The position numbers and the translations under genes were made by a program. From the NCBI GenBank assembly GCA_013396635.1, contig WBMW01002341.1, positions 657,863 to 721,862 on the forward strand: a stretch of 64,000 bases of DNA. Reading direction: 5' to 3'. This document shows, piece by piece, positions 1 through 12,300 of the stretch. How positions within the stretch are numbered: the stretch's first letter is position 1; every line of letters begins with the position of its first letter. The DNA comes from Penelope pileata. Lineage: Eukaryota > Chordata > Aves > Galliformes > Cracidae. The notes beneath the pieces were generated by a model, which was not told where the DNA came from, did not search any database, and saw only the letters and a list, made by a program, of their open reading frames with translations.

Positions 1-80
1 ATCAAACAGTGTTATTGTGTTCTTTTTATCTGTTGTAGTTTCCATGGAAATAAATAGGAGGCATTACTTTCAGAGCAACC
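1..80 (+). mobile_element. Right end of a Galluhop-type mariner (left part outside the window)
   Basis: This stretch matches the right ends of the three other mariners here: ATCAAA...GTTATTGTG, then TTCCATGGAAATAAATAGG, then the terminal inverted repeat GAGGCATTACTTT. The expected TA after the end reads TG, so the target-site copy has mutated. Whether the missing part was full length or internally deleted cannot be told. Confidence 0.85.
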
Positions 81-3000
81 TGTTTAGTTCAGGAAAGTGC
101 CATTACACATTTATTACTGTTGATAGCAATAACTGACGAAGAATCTACACTCTTATTTTTAGAGGCTTATTGACTATATGCAATCAATTTATGGTAATAA
201 ATTTAATAAAACAAAGTACAGCACAGCATTTGGAGGAGAAAAGACAATGACTTTTCTGAGTCAGAGGCCAGTCCAGAGCAAAGAAGCCCATTTGAAGTTA
301 AAAAAGTAAAGAATCCATTCCTTAAAAGAGGACAAATCTACCAATTTGTTTATTTATTTATTATTATTTTGAATGAGTGGAGTTATTACTGAATAAAGGT
401 CAACGCCAAGTAGACTTTGAGGAAAAAACAAACAAACAAACAAAAATCCAGTTCAATAAACATCTGTCAGATGAAGAGAAAAGAGAGACTAAGAACTATC
501 TGTAAATCACAGACAGGCTGCATGACAGCCTATATTGTCTTACGTGCTGAACTGGCTTTTATCAAGCTGCCTGTGCTGCTATTCTCTGGTAATGCTTTTT
601 CAAAAAACTTCTCCAATTTTGCAGGTCACAGGTCTTGGCTAGCCCATTTATTACAAAATTCCTGTTAGAAATAGAATATCCACAACAAAGCTGCTCAACA
701 GATTCAGGAATACTTTCTGGACTGATTTCTGGTAGATCATTGAGTTCTCTTGTGTGCCAGTCCTCCAAACTATCTTCAGCTTTGTTCAGTGAAGTTCTCA
801 AAACATTATGAGACAATCTGACTCATATTTATGAGACTTTCCTACCAAAGCTATGGAGAACTATAAGCTGACATTTTCGAGGTCTTTTCACTGACAGTAG
901 AGTGGCAATTAATTATTTCAATCGAATGATCATTCATTAGCTTTTACTAAATGCATTACCTAATAACATTCTCAAGCTTGCAAGTTACTGCCATGTCTTC
1001 AATTTCCCTTCTCATAATAAGACTAATAACAAGCTAAACTTGCAGCTTTATAAATCTGCAGCACAGTGCAGCATATCTTGCATATAGTTTTTCCATATCA
1101 ATTCCTCAATTACAAGCAACTGCAACAACAAAATAATTACAGATTGTTCTCGATAGTACTACGTTTTGGCAAATCATAATTAAATTGGTCCTCAGAAGTG
1201 ATGTGTAGTATCTTAAAAGAAGGATTATATTGAATAACAGTGCTACTATTTTAATTCAGTTAACGTTATTGTTCAACAAAGGGGTATACACTACTGCAAT
1301 TTGTTCTTCTGTGGATAACATCATCTATAAAACAGAAAAAGTGCAGGTTTTTTTCTGATAACTTGTGTAATTTTTCCCATGTAGGCTGTATGCTTTTATA
1401 TTTTTAAAAGTGGATGACAATATGTGACATACTATTAATTTTAAAAATAATTATATTTATTTTATACTATTATAAGCATCAATTATTTCACTTCTATACT
1501 GTATAAATGTGCCAGAGACTATGTTCAACTAAGATTAAAAATAGATGAGAGTTCAAAGATAAGGAATATTTTTTTCTTTTACATATTTTAATTCTGTACT
1601 GCTGTGAGTTTGATTTCTAATATTGGTTGGGGAAGAAGTGCTTTTTGGAAAAAGAAATTACACCTAGTTACATTGGAAGTAAAAAGCCTTCTCCATGGAA
1701 ACAGCCTGCCAAATATGCTCAGATGAATTATTTGTCTGATTCTTCCTTCAAATGTTTCAATCTGATGGAATTATGTTTTCCTGGAATCTTTCACTAATAA
1801 TTTAAAAGTGACATAAAGGTATAAATGTCTCTATTTTTGAAGATAATCAAGTTGTGTCACTCCAATTTCAATTTTTTAATACATTTCAAGGTCATCTCTT
1901 CTTTGTACACACTACTCAAATGAGGCTACTTATGTTCTTTTGAATCATATTCCATTTTTGGCTTATTTCCTAATATTTTAATATGTTTAAAAGTTAATAT
2001 GTTTAAAAATATATTTGTGAATATTTTAATATTACTTCTCTCCCAGCATGGATTCTATACCATGGATGATGCCCACTGTATAGTGGACATGTTTGCTAAT
2101 TCTTTTATAGGGATACGAAATCTGAGCAGTTACCTTGAAAAATTACTTTTCATTTCAAGAATTAGCATGTGTTTTTATATCAGCAGAGTTGCAATGTTGC
2201 ACTGCAAATCAAGCAGTTGTATCTCAGTTAGGGCTACTAAAAAGTACACATCCGCATTTTTTTTTTTACAGCATTCTCCATATCATTTTTATCACTGCTA
2301 TTAGACAAGTCACTCATTAAAAAAAAAAAAGAACAAAACAACAACAACAAAAACAACTAAGATACAAATAATATCTCAAGGCAGAAAAATGAGTTTTATA
2401 TAATCATCAGATTGATCATTTCTTTCTAACTAAATAAGATTTTGGTTCAGCTGTGTACTGGAACGAACTGTACCACTAGTAAGATATTCTACCTCAAAAT
2501 CATTATTCAGCACCTCAAAAGTGCTGAAAAAACAGGGAGGTAAATTACAGCACATACTTATTACACAGGCATTGCATATATGTCATATCCAAGTGTGGAA
2601 TTAGAAAAAGGCCATTTTGATTTCAAGACAAGAGAAAAAGAAAAGGAAAAAGACACAATTACATTATGCATTGTGTTACAGTCAGATGGAGAGACAAATT
2701 ATATGGTAAAAAGGAAGGAGTAAGTGAGAGAGTCTATGGAGAAGAAAAAAATAAAATCAGTATGAGTTACATAAGAAGGTGTTAGTAACTGAGTCATGTT
2801 AAATACCTTGTGTCCCTTTTGTGAAAATCACCTGGCGAATGCTTTTAAATATGAAGTACTATAAAGTACAACATATTATCACATATAAAATCACAGTAGA
2901 GTCATACACAAGTGTAATGGAACATCTAAGTTAAAAATGAAATGCTTATCCTTACCTTTAAGATAAAAATGAATGGTTTTGAGCAAAATATTGCTAGTCA

Positions 3001-3604
3001 CACAGCATGCTTCCAATGCAACTACCCAAAGTAGAACTCATATGTCATGTAATACTATAATCCTTAGTATTTATTTGTACTTTTAATGTGGTTACAAATC
3101 CTGCTCAGTGGACAAGAACTTTTAAATACACTCTATATTGCTACATTATATAAGCAAGAAGAGATGGAGAATTAATTATTTCAGTTTTGTATCCAGCAAA
3201 TCAGAAGGCCACTGGGAAGCTCAGTAGCATGAAGTTCCTTGAAAACTGAGGCAAACTGGACGGTCTCACCATCCAGCAAAAAGACGTGACATTTAGGAGG
3301 ACTAATGGACCACTATCATGGCAAAATCATTGATAAACCTTCTTAGACAGGAGAACAATTGGTTCATCTTAGATACAGACAATCAAGAAGTGAGCAGTTA
3401 AAAAAAAGAGAATTTGCCAAAGCCTTATTTAAGTGTCTCAATTAAGCACGTCACTTCCTCCTACAATGAGGTTGCAACAAGGGAAATTCTGATTATATCT
3501 TAGTTAAAAATTTTCTAGTGATGTTAAATATTGTCCTGGTTACGCTGAGAGGTTATGGAAGGCCCATTAAGGTATACCCTTTAAGGTACTGAAGATTTAA
3601 GCGG
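81..3604. other. CCSER1 intron, no gene seen
   Basis: AT-rich single-copy-looking sequence with no recognised exon or transposon. It holds an A-rich (ACA)n stretch at about 2319-2357. An 84-codon open frame on the minus strand at 562-816 opens with TTG and resembles nothing I know. I looked here for the next CCSER1 exon, which should encode the coiled coil, and did not find it. Confidence 0.6.
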
Positions 3605-3695
3605 ACAAGGCCTTGAGCAACCTGTTCAAAGTTGGCCTTGCTTTGAGCAGAGGGGCTGGACCTCCACAGAATCCTCTGAATTAAAGTTATTCTAC
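3605..3695 (+). mobile_element. Degraded CR1 LINE 3' tail
   Basis: The run GGCCTTGAGCAACCTGTTC, then CTTTGAGCAGAGGGGCTGGACCTCC, then a decayed ending TTATTCTAC follows the order of CR1 3' untranslated tails (leading dinucleotide blocks, a GGGGTTGGACC motif, an ATTCTA end). It is much more diverged than the other copies, and its boundaries are approximate. Confidence 0.6.
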
Positions 3696-4164
3696 AAGTT
3701 TATGAACTATGTAGATAAAAACAAAACCAACAAGTCATTCTTGTAGATCTCAAAGAACAAGCATGCTGCAGTGCACTGACACCCTGACACCAAGATGAAA
3801 GCTTGTCAAACTCATCAGAGTCAAAGCTCCACAGCTGGAAAGTTTAAAAAAAAAAAAAAAAAATAAGCCCCAAAATAGGAGAAGATGACAATATATTTTG
3901 AAGTGATCTGTACCCTTTCAGGTGAAGGCTCAAGAGCAGCTGTGCTCTCTGCACAACAAGATGGCAATATCAGTTGAACTCTGCTATGGTATAAACTTTC
4001 TGACCTTAGCCATGTTGGGGCAGGACTATTTATATTTCTGCATCAATTCCATATATTCAAGACATATTAAAAGACATGAAGTTCATAAACTGTTCTGACC
4101 TTCTTCTGCTGCTTAGCTCATTAATGCTTAAAGCTGTTAATTTAACAAATGATTGGGTGATTAC
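3696..4164. other. Intron flank 3' of the CCSER1 exon
   Basis: Non-coding by inspection. An oligo-A run of 18 lies at about 3846-3863. No repeat family recognised. Confidence 0.6.
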
Positions 4165-4166
4165 CT
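4156..4166 (-). promoter_or_regulatory. 5' splice site (donor) of the CCSER1 exon
   Basis: Minus-strand sequence CAGGAG|gtaatc. The GT at 4164-4163 is the first that keeps the conserved VLQE end in frame. Positions +5 and +6 (TC) depart from the usual GTRAGT, so the site is moderate in strength by inspection. Confidence 0.75.
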
Positions 4167-4375
4167 CCTGAAGAACCCTCTTCATTTTCAGTAGCAATGT
4201 CTTCACAGCTGTGCAATCTTGCAGCATCAATCTGAAGGGCAAAGATTCAATGCCTCCACCTTCTTCCAGGCCAGTAAAAGGCCACTCCACGGATGGGCTG
4301 CCAGCCAGCTGGCTAACACGGGGGTATCTGGATTCTCCTTGCTCTACCTCCTTTGATAGTTTCAGAGAGAGGTTC
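4165..4375 (-). CDS. CCSER1: Internal coding exon of CCSER1 (FAM190A)
   Basis: Seen: on the minus strand a pyrimidine-rich tract ending TTTTAAG precedes 4375, and a GT donor (gtaatc) follows 4165. The 211 bases are one base finishing a split codon (phase 2 start) plus 70 open codons ending in phase 0. The translation starts NLSLKLSKEVEQ, has a variable Ser/Pro/Gly-rich middle with SPSVEWPF and LEEGGGIES, and ends in the strongly conserved LPFRLMLQDCTAVKTLLLK followed by KMKRVLQE. Known, from memory rather than a search: the vertebrate CCSER1 protein (about 900 residues, serine-rich with a C-terminal coiled coil) has a closely similar stretch just before its coiled coil, and the residue before NLSLKL is Gln, which fits a CA|G split codon. 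The biochemical role of CCSER1 is poorly defined; loss has been linked to cell-division defects. Coding density and GC are clearly above the flanks. The paralogue CCSER2 is the main alternative and is less likely given the N-terminal part. Confidence 0.87.
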
Positions 4376-4405
4376 CTTAAAAGAGAAAACAGAAAGATAA
4401 TACTG
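4376..4405 (-). promoter_or_regulatory. 3' splice site (acceptor) of the CCSER1 exon
   Basis: Read on the minus strand, the bases before 4375 form a tract rich in T and C (tctttctgttttctcttttaag) ending in the AG at 4377-4376. This places the exon start after the first AG and gives the phase that keeps the 70 codons open. Confidence 0.8.
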
Positions 4406-6219
4406 AAATGAGAATGGGGAAAAAGAAACCAACAATTTTTAAGTTTTTACAGAAAGTAACGTTTAAAGATGCATTACACATTCACTTTTTGAGCCTGCTA
4501 GCATGTATGGCCGTTATAATGTACATATGGCCATATGGTGTTAGCAATAAACTATGCATTTAGAAATTCACCATTTTCTACAGGAATTGAAACCATGCTA
4601 TCCCATGCCCTTCAGGAGAAAGATATTTTGAAACAAAATATTCTTTGGGCAAGACTGCTATGACTCTATTATATTTCAGTTCTGCTTTATTAAAAAATGA
4701 ATAATCACATAATCTGTATGCACTTTGAAAAGCTAAATCACATTCCTCCATATGCTTTGACTTAGAAACTCAAAAAGAAAGGAAAATCACCAAAGAAAAT
4801 GTTCCCTTCTAGGCTGGCCCAATGAAGACATTTTTCCAAGTGTAATATTCTTTAACATTAACTTTGGTTTCATTATAACCACATGCAAAAAGGAATCAAC
4901 ATGATTTCTCAAAACAAATAATTCCCAATGCCATGCCAATAAGTGGAAAATGATGCTATTAGAATTATCATTTATGAATGGTTTATTTTTATATTTTGCA
5001 ATCTATGTAATGTGCATTAGGGTCAATGTGTCAGATCAAGAAATGCACCAAAAAGATCGCAGATATGGACAGATGGTCCTGATGGCCAATGGAAACCAAA
5101 TTTTCAAGACTGATACCAGAATTAAAATACAGCATTTTAATTTTTAAAAGATACTTAAACAACTTTCTGAGTGGAATATTTTGCATCTTTTAAAATAATA
5201 ACCTGAAGCAGATGGTAAAGGTACAGTTGACCAAAGGATATTAATCCATTACTGACTGACAGCCTTTATTAAAGAAGCCTCAGATTCAAATCATGCAAAG
5301 AAAAATCATCTCTTAATAGAAGTTTCACAATATAAGCCACCATCAAGGGTTTATAAAAAAGAAGCCATATTCAAACTATTGAAATGTACACTTGAGTAAA
5401 ACTTATGTAGCCTGAAAAGCACACTACCTAATTTGAGTAAGACAAAAGAATAAAGTCCTCTTTTTTCCTGCCCAGTGCCTGCAGGCTGAGAGATGAAATA
5501 TTGTTTATAATATTCTGCATCTTCACATGGTGAGTCCCACCAAAGCTTTGTCTTCATGAAGGAGTCTCTTACAGTACATCGTAGGAACATCGTACATCAT
5601 ATGGCATCAACAGCAATACCCACTCCCCATGTGACTATGCAAACCAACAGTACTCTTGAAGAACTATCATCACTGCTATGTGGAAGGGATGCAATGTTTC
5701 AATATGAAGTATAAATGTACTCAAAATTCAGCAAGTCTTTATTTCAACTGAAGAAAATAATTTCAGTGACTTCACAGGGCTATATGTCAACATCACACTG
5801 CTCAACATACAAACTTACTGTCTTTTCAAATACAGAACTAAGGTATGAAAAGTCCCATAGTAACACATCACTACTCCCAGACATGAGTTCAAATTCTAAC
5901 TCAGTTGCCACTGGAAAATAGTACTCTGAGCTGGTATACGGTGAGCGCTTGCATTACATGGTATCTCTAAACTACCTGAGTAGAATACAACTCATCTCTG
6001 ACAGAAAAATTCTTCACAATCTGATACAACTCCTTGTACTTGGTGCAGGAAACAGCTCACTTAGAATTCATTTTAGTACTGATATTTCATCAAGTTCCTT
6101 ACTAACAACGTCCAGGTGGTCTACTGTGATGGTAATCCACTGCAATTCATCTCTCAAAGCAGCAGCAAAGATTTAGCCAGAAAAAAACCTTCCTACTAAA
6201 ATTAGAAGTTTCCCCTTAC
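4406..6219. other. Upstream CCSER1 intron, proximal part
   Basis: AT-rich, no transposon or exon recognised. Open frames here are short, and none matches CCSER1 sequence expected upstream of the exon. Confidence 0.6.
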
Positions 6220-6358
6220 TTGGATGGGGTCCTGGGCAACCTGATCTAGTACCAGATCTGGAGGTTGGTGGCCCTGCCTGTGGCAGGGGTGTTGGAACTT
6301 GGTGATCCTTGGGGTCCCTTCCAACCAAGGCCATTCTATAATTCTGTGTTTCCATGAT
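6220..6358 (+). mobile_element. CR1 LINE 3' tail
   Basis: TGGATGGGGTCCTGGGCAAC and CTGATCTAGTACCAGATCTGG are followed by CTGCCTGTGGCAGGGGTGTT, GGTCCCTTCCAACC and the terminal ATTCTATAATTCTGTG. Only the 3' untranslated part survives, the normal result of 5' truncation. The CTAGTACCAGATCT block is shared, inverted, with the copies at 25218 and 59406, so the three look like one subfamily. Confidence 0.9.
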
Positions 6359-9300
6359 TAAACACCTATGCCTCTGAGGTCGAAGAAGGGGTCACCTCAA
6401 ATCCCTGAGCATGGCTGCAGAGTTCCTTGCCTTAAAGCTTGAAACCCAGCCAGACTCTTGGGCAAGAGAAAAGCCAGCCTTTTTCAGAAAAGTCTGACAT
6501 GAACCAAGGATGGAGTGGCAAACTGTAACTGAGAAGAGTGGGAGGAAGCTGCTCTTAGTTTCCTTCCAGATTACAAGTGATTCTCATAAGCTGTTTGATA
6601 AAGATTAGACAAAGTCTGACAGGGGGTGTATGTAAAACCGCCTAGGCCTCCAGATCGACATCATAGGATAAGAGCATAATTCAAGTTCCTCCATCAGGGT
6701 AAACCTGAAGCCTGTGGAATACTATACAGCTCCATGTTACATCTAAGGGGATAACAACTGATAATTGAGCAAAGCACGCTTAGTGTCAGCACAATTAATG
6801 TCATCAAAGGGTCTGAAAAGCCAAAGAAAATTTGTTAGAATTTTGTAAACGTAACAAAGGATGAAGACCTGTGCAACTTGCTGGCACTTGGGGCCTAGTG
6901 CCTTGTTACTGTTTTATCTGGACATACCCATTGAATACCATGAATGTATTTATTTATTTTGAATGCATAAAAAAAATCAGAAGCTACAATATGCACCTTT
7001 AGCAAAATAGCAATGCCACCAAGACAGAGCAGTTCAATTTGAAAAGTAATCTTTATTGAAACAGTGAGAGTGCATAAAAATAATCAGTGATTCTGAGCAT
7101 TTTAATAGCCTCTATAAATCCAGTGAAACTGCACGTTAACTCAGGAAGAGAAACAATTGTGCTTCAAAGCTTCTTTCTCTTAAGAGGGTAAAACAAGAAT
7201 AGATTTCTTATTCCAAAGCATCTTTAAAGGGTTTTTACTGTAAAAGAAGACGACCAACAGACTTGTAATTTGAGCTAGTTTGAGTTATTTTTCCCTTCTT
7301 ACTGATCCAGAAATCAATGTTTTGAAGAGCTTATGGTAATTTGGACTTCACTTACATAAAGATCCCCAGATTATGTGGAGTTTAATCTTCTTAGTTTTCA
7401 TCAGCAATGCTCAAGATGTTGCTACAGCAGAGCTAGTCCCACAGAGTCTACACTTCTTGATACCAGCTTAACAGAAGAGAGAACATGTAACTCTGCAGGT
7501 ATCAGGAAGGTTCTATAAGGTGAGCAAAAGACCCCAGCCTTTATGGGAAGAACTGAACATACCTTATCCCTTCCCCAAGGACATATCTTCTAAAGTAGCA
7601 ACTTAGAGACAGTCTTAAAAAAAGTTATTTCTCTTCAGTTTCGAGCATGCAACAGTATATATTCATTTATAAATACATCATATGTATATGCATGTGTATA
7701 CATGCACATATATAGAAATGCATATATATTCAATCTTCATAAATATCTCAGCAAAAAAAAAAAAAAAAAAAACCTCTCACTTGTTCATAATGTGGCCCAT
7801 CAGGAAATATATATCCTTTTATACTAGAAGAATATTATGAGCTTGATACAGAGGTTATACCAGAAATGATCCTGAAATTCTTTTTCATACAGATGTGGAT
7901 ACCCTTCCATTCACAATTTTTCTCCCATCCAGAATTCTCTTTATTATCACTAATGGAAAATACCTGAAAGAGATCCTCTTTTAGAAAAATCACTAATTAT
8001 TATTTTGAGATCATATAATACACATAAGAACAATTGCATCTGATTTTTATGGAAAAAGATGCTACCTTTGAACTGAGTTCAAAGTACTCTCTGGCGCTCT
8101 TACAATGATGTACATCACTTTCACCTCCTACAATCATCCCAGACTGAATCTTAGTCTCTGAGTAATCTTTTTCTATTCTCACTTAGCAAGAGAAGCACTC
8201 TATCCCAAATGCTTAATAATTGATATAAATGAATTTATTTTGGAAAAAGGAGAGACCTTCCCTTATATTTGGCAGTACCGAGGCACAAAGTTTTGAAGGT
8301 ATTTGTCTAAATACTGCAATAGGCATATCAAATATTTTACTGTTAGTTACCTAAATATGCTCAAACTCCAGTCAAGGAGGATAAAAATTCCTAAACTCCA
8401 CACTCAGTCCTACCAATGGGTTGCAGCCTTTGCAATACTGAGAAGAGAAATACATAACCCAAACATAAGCACTTGGCTAATTACCCACACCAAGCATTCT
8501 TTGTAAGCAAATCTTTAGACTTCTCCCTTTCCAGCCTCCTCACCCAATTTCTCAATATTACTTCTGTTCCAACAGAGAATGCTTCAGAAGTTAAAGATGA
8601 CATCTGAGAAAATTAAACTGCACCATGTCACAAGGTACATGTTGTCTGTCATTTTACAGCTTTTAGAACTATATATCATTTACCGGTACTCTGATGCTAT
8701 GATTTTTCAAGGTCAGCCTTTTGGAAAAATGATATTCAGTATCTGTCATTATCAAAACTATGCACCCACTCACAAATGTGTACACAAACTGTAATAGCTA
8801 GTGCTTCCGTAAGTTAAAAGACTGTCAGCCTTTTCCATTACAATTCCTTTTCTTTCAAAGGTTTATATCACAGCCATAAAGATTTCCTTTAGGCTAGAAC
8901 TTTGCAATCATGAAATATGGAATAAAATTTAAAAAAAAAAAAAGTGTCACTTTTCAGCTGTTGCTAAAGTACAACTCATATAAGGGCACATGGAGCATTT
9001 CTTTTCTTTCTCTAAAGGAATCAACAGCTCTGTTTACATTTCCTGATCTAGCACACAAAAACATAACATTTCAGATCTTGGTCCTTTTCTTCCTCCTGGA
9101 ATCTATTATGGAAATTTAAATATGATACAAATAAGATAATGTAGTACAATACAGTAATCAGATAATGTGCAAACAAATAGCTACTTGGGAAAGACCAGTG
9201 GGGCTTATTTAATTTCAAGTAGTAACAGTGTAGCAGTAAGCAGAGCATTACAACAAAAAGAAAACAGAAAGGAGCAAGTCTGCAGCTTAGTTATGTACAA

Positions 9301-12300
9301 TTAAGGCAGTAACCTGTGTTAATCTCTGATTGGGATATAAGCAAAACAAGGTTTACCTTTTATCTAGTCTAAGGATAAACTTATCTGCATAAACACTACA
9401 TACTTCTGATGAGACAGTGTCTTAGTATAGCTAAAGCTAAAGGTACTCAGTGTCTTTTCCAAACCTGACTCCAAAGATACTCCTTACCTGACCTACTTGG
9501 CTGCTCTGGGACTAGAATGACACAAGTTTGACCTATCTGTGAAAGAAGACAAGCATACAAGTGTGCCAGGCAAATTTCTACAATGTTGGGAAAAGGAGAA
9601 AAGTACGTCTCTGTCATTTCAGCCTTCTAGATCAAAATGTTTCTCTTCATCATTGCTCTCTGCTCTAAATGCTTAGGATTTGCTTTGAGAAATTGTGCAA
9701 ATGTAACATAAAACTTTTAGCCTGAGGAGGCTAAAATATGTATTTAAAAAAAAATGGAAAATTAGGATGGATGTTGGGTAGCATGACTGCCTTCCAATAA
9801 GCACAAGAAGTCACTCCATTCAACTACCAAACTAGTTTGCCTTAATTAAAAACAAACTGCCAATTATTTCCTACTATAGGATGACATTTTTTGCTACCAA
9901 AGCATTTCAAAATTCTGATCAAATTGGTATATATCTCAAACAGAAAAAGATTTAAAATATTTTTTTGTGTTCCATAAAAGCCACCAGACTGTTAGTACAG
10001 ACTTCAGTGGGAAGACAGGTATGGTAAGAGGTAATGTTAAATCCACTAAAAGACAAAAGGACAACAGGGTTTCAACAAGTATTCGTCTAGTGTCATTTAG
10101 TGCAATTCACACAAATGAGTTTGCAGCAAGTAACAAGGACCTCCACTGAGATCAGAAAATTAAGTGGAAAAAATGCATATACTTAGAAAGGAGACAAAGC
10201 CACTTACTTTGAGCCCTATCTGACATGGTTTTTAAATATGTAGCAAGTACCTAACCACATTACTACTGTGTAAACCAAGAAACCATCTTTTGATGAAGAT
10301 GCTATTATTAAGCATTAAGAACACTTTTGTGAAGCAAGCAGGCAATTCATTATACCTTGAGTTGGTTGAAAGGTTCACCTGAGATGCATAATAGTCAATT
10401 TTAAGGGTCTAATTGATATTTACTAAAACGCAAAATATTTTAGTATAGCTTCAACATTCTGCTTGCTTTCCTCGCATCCCAATCCCAAGACGCCTTCTTC
10501 CTGAGCAGGTGATTCAAGGAACTCCTTCTGGATTGGGTCCAGTTACAGAATTGCCCTGGCTTCAGACTACATCAAGGCTTGAGAACAGACAGACATCTAA
10601 ACAATCACACTACAGTTTATCGTGCTATTGTCACACACATTCCTCCACTAGCAAAAATGCATATGCCTGGAGGACTGAATCACAGATGAATGCCCAGGAC
10701 CAGAAGAAAGAGGACCAAGAGGTCAGGGCATCTCATCTTGTAGACTTAAGAAACGCTCAGTATAGCAACTAAGTAGTTAAATATCGGTGTGGGTTCAACA
10801 AATTCCAGATAGTACTCCTAAACTTCATTATTAACACTTTGCATTTTCACATAATCCCCAAAATAATAAGTAATTATAACCACAGCTTTCTGAGCAAAGA
10901 AAATGTTCCATAATCTTTAATGGAATCAACACAATGGACCTTCATGTTGGTGAAAGTATATGATTAAACAAATTTATCCTCCATATTGCTCGTTGCCCAC
11001 TTTAACAGTTTTAAGAATAAGGTGTAGAAAAGAGTTGTGTTTAAATCCAGAGGATACCTGGACAGTTTCCATCTACTTTATGCTACCACATAAAACAGTT
11101 TGAACCTAATGTTATTGTTAAAGAGATTTTATGTTAAATCCTCTTTTATGACCAATAAATGAAAGCATGTAATGGATATAAGGACATGATTTATAAAGAA
11201 ATCCAGAACATGCATACTACCACATTGCCATGCCTAGAAGAGAGAAATCTACTACAGAATTTCTAATGCTTAAATAGAATTCCTCTGCAATGTTTTAGGG
11301 AAACTTTACGTAATTAACCTTTTACAAAAATTCCAGCTCCACTGACAAACATCTGAACAGTCACAGTGACTTCAGAAGTCTGTTAAAATAAAAGTAACAA
11401 AACAAAAAGAGAAATTTAGCACCAATGCTAATTAAATGCATCAGTTATTGAGTAAAGTTTGCTAATAAAAATCTTCATGCAGTTCCTGGCACAGTCGTTG
11501 CAAGTAGTGTTTTTTCTTGCCAGCTGAGTACTTGTGCACGTGACTATGTAAATGTGTCTGTATATTTTTTTGTTCTGAATTATCAAGGAGAAGTTTTTGA
11601 ACTTCTAATGAAGAACAGTGCCTTCAAGTGAGAAGTTAAAAGAAATATAAAGAAATCTCACTTAGTCCATTCACTGATGTGAAATATGTCCTGTCATGTT
11701 TAACTTCTGGCAGAGTAAGACACTAAATAGTATGTACATTTTCTACAGTTAAACAAGACCAATTTTCTAGATTCTAGCGAAAACTGATTCTGAATGAAGT
11801 GTATTGAGCACAGGAAATAAATAAACTTCCTTCCAGAGTAACTGCCTAAAAGCTATCTGAGATCTTTGTATCTAGCACTTGAAGCAAAACTGTTATTTCG
11901 ATCTTGTCTACAAAGAGTGCCAGGTACCAAAGTGGAAGTAAATAGTACCTATCCAGGCATATGTCACCTTGAAATGTATGTTAGCAACTGGGAGCTTCAC
12001 ATGTCCCAAGAATCACATGCCTTCCAAAGCCTCCACTTCTCCCCTGAAAACCACACAGTTAAAAACATCTACTTGCAAAATGCCACTGGCATAGGGGCCA
12101 ATAAATTATTAGGAACAAATTCCCAGCTATGTGTAGAGATTAAACGTTGTAAGCTGTGAGACCTGTGGGGCATGAGTTCTTTATGAGTGTCCGCTCAAAC
12201 TAGTAGAGGGTTTGTATTCATTCAGGAAAGTTTCACTTAGAAGGCAGGTGATGAAGTATGTGCACTTGGATTTTGATTAGTAAAATTAAACCCCTCTAAA

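Noticed and set aside
562..816. 84-codon minus-strand frame on the same strand as CCSER1
   Set aside because: It opens at TTG, has no clear splice sites that I could place, does not read like any CCSER1 segment I recall, and its length is within chance for this much sequence.
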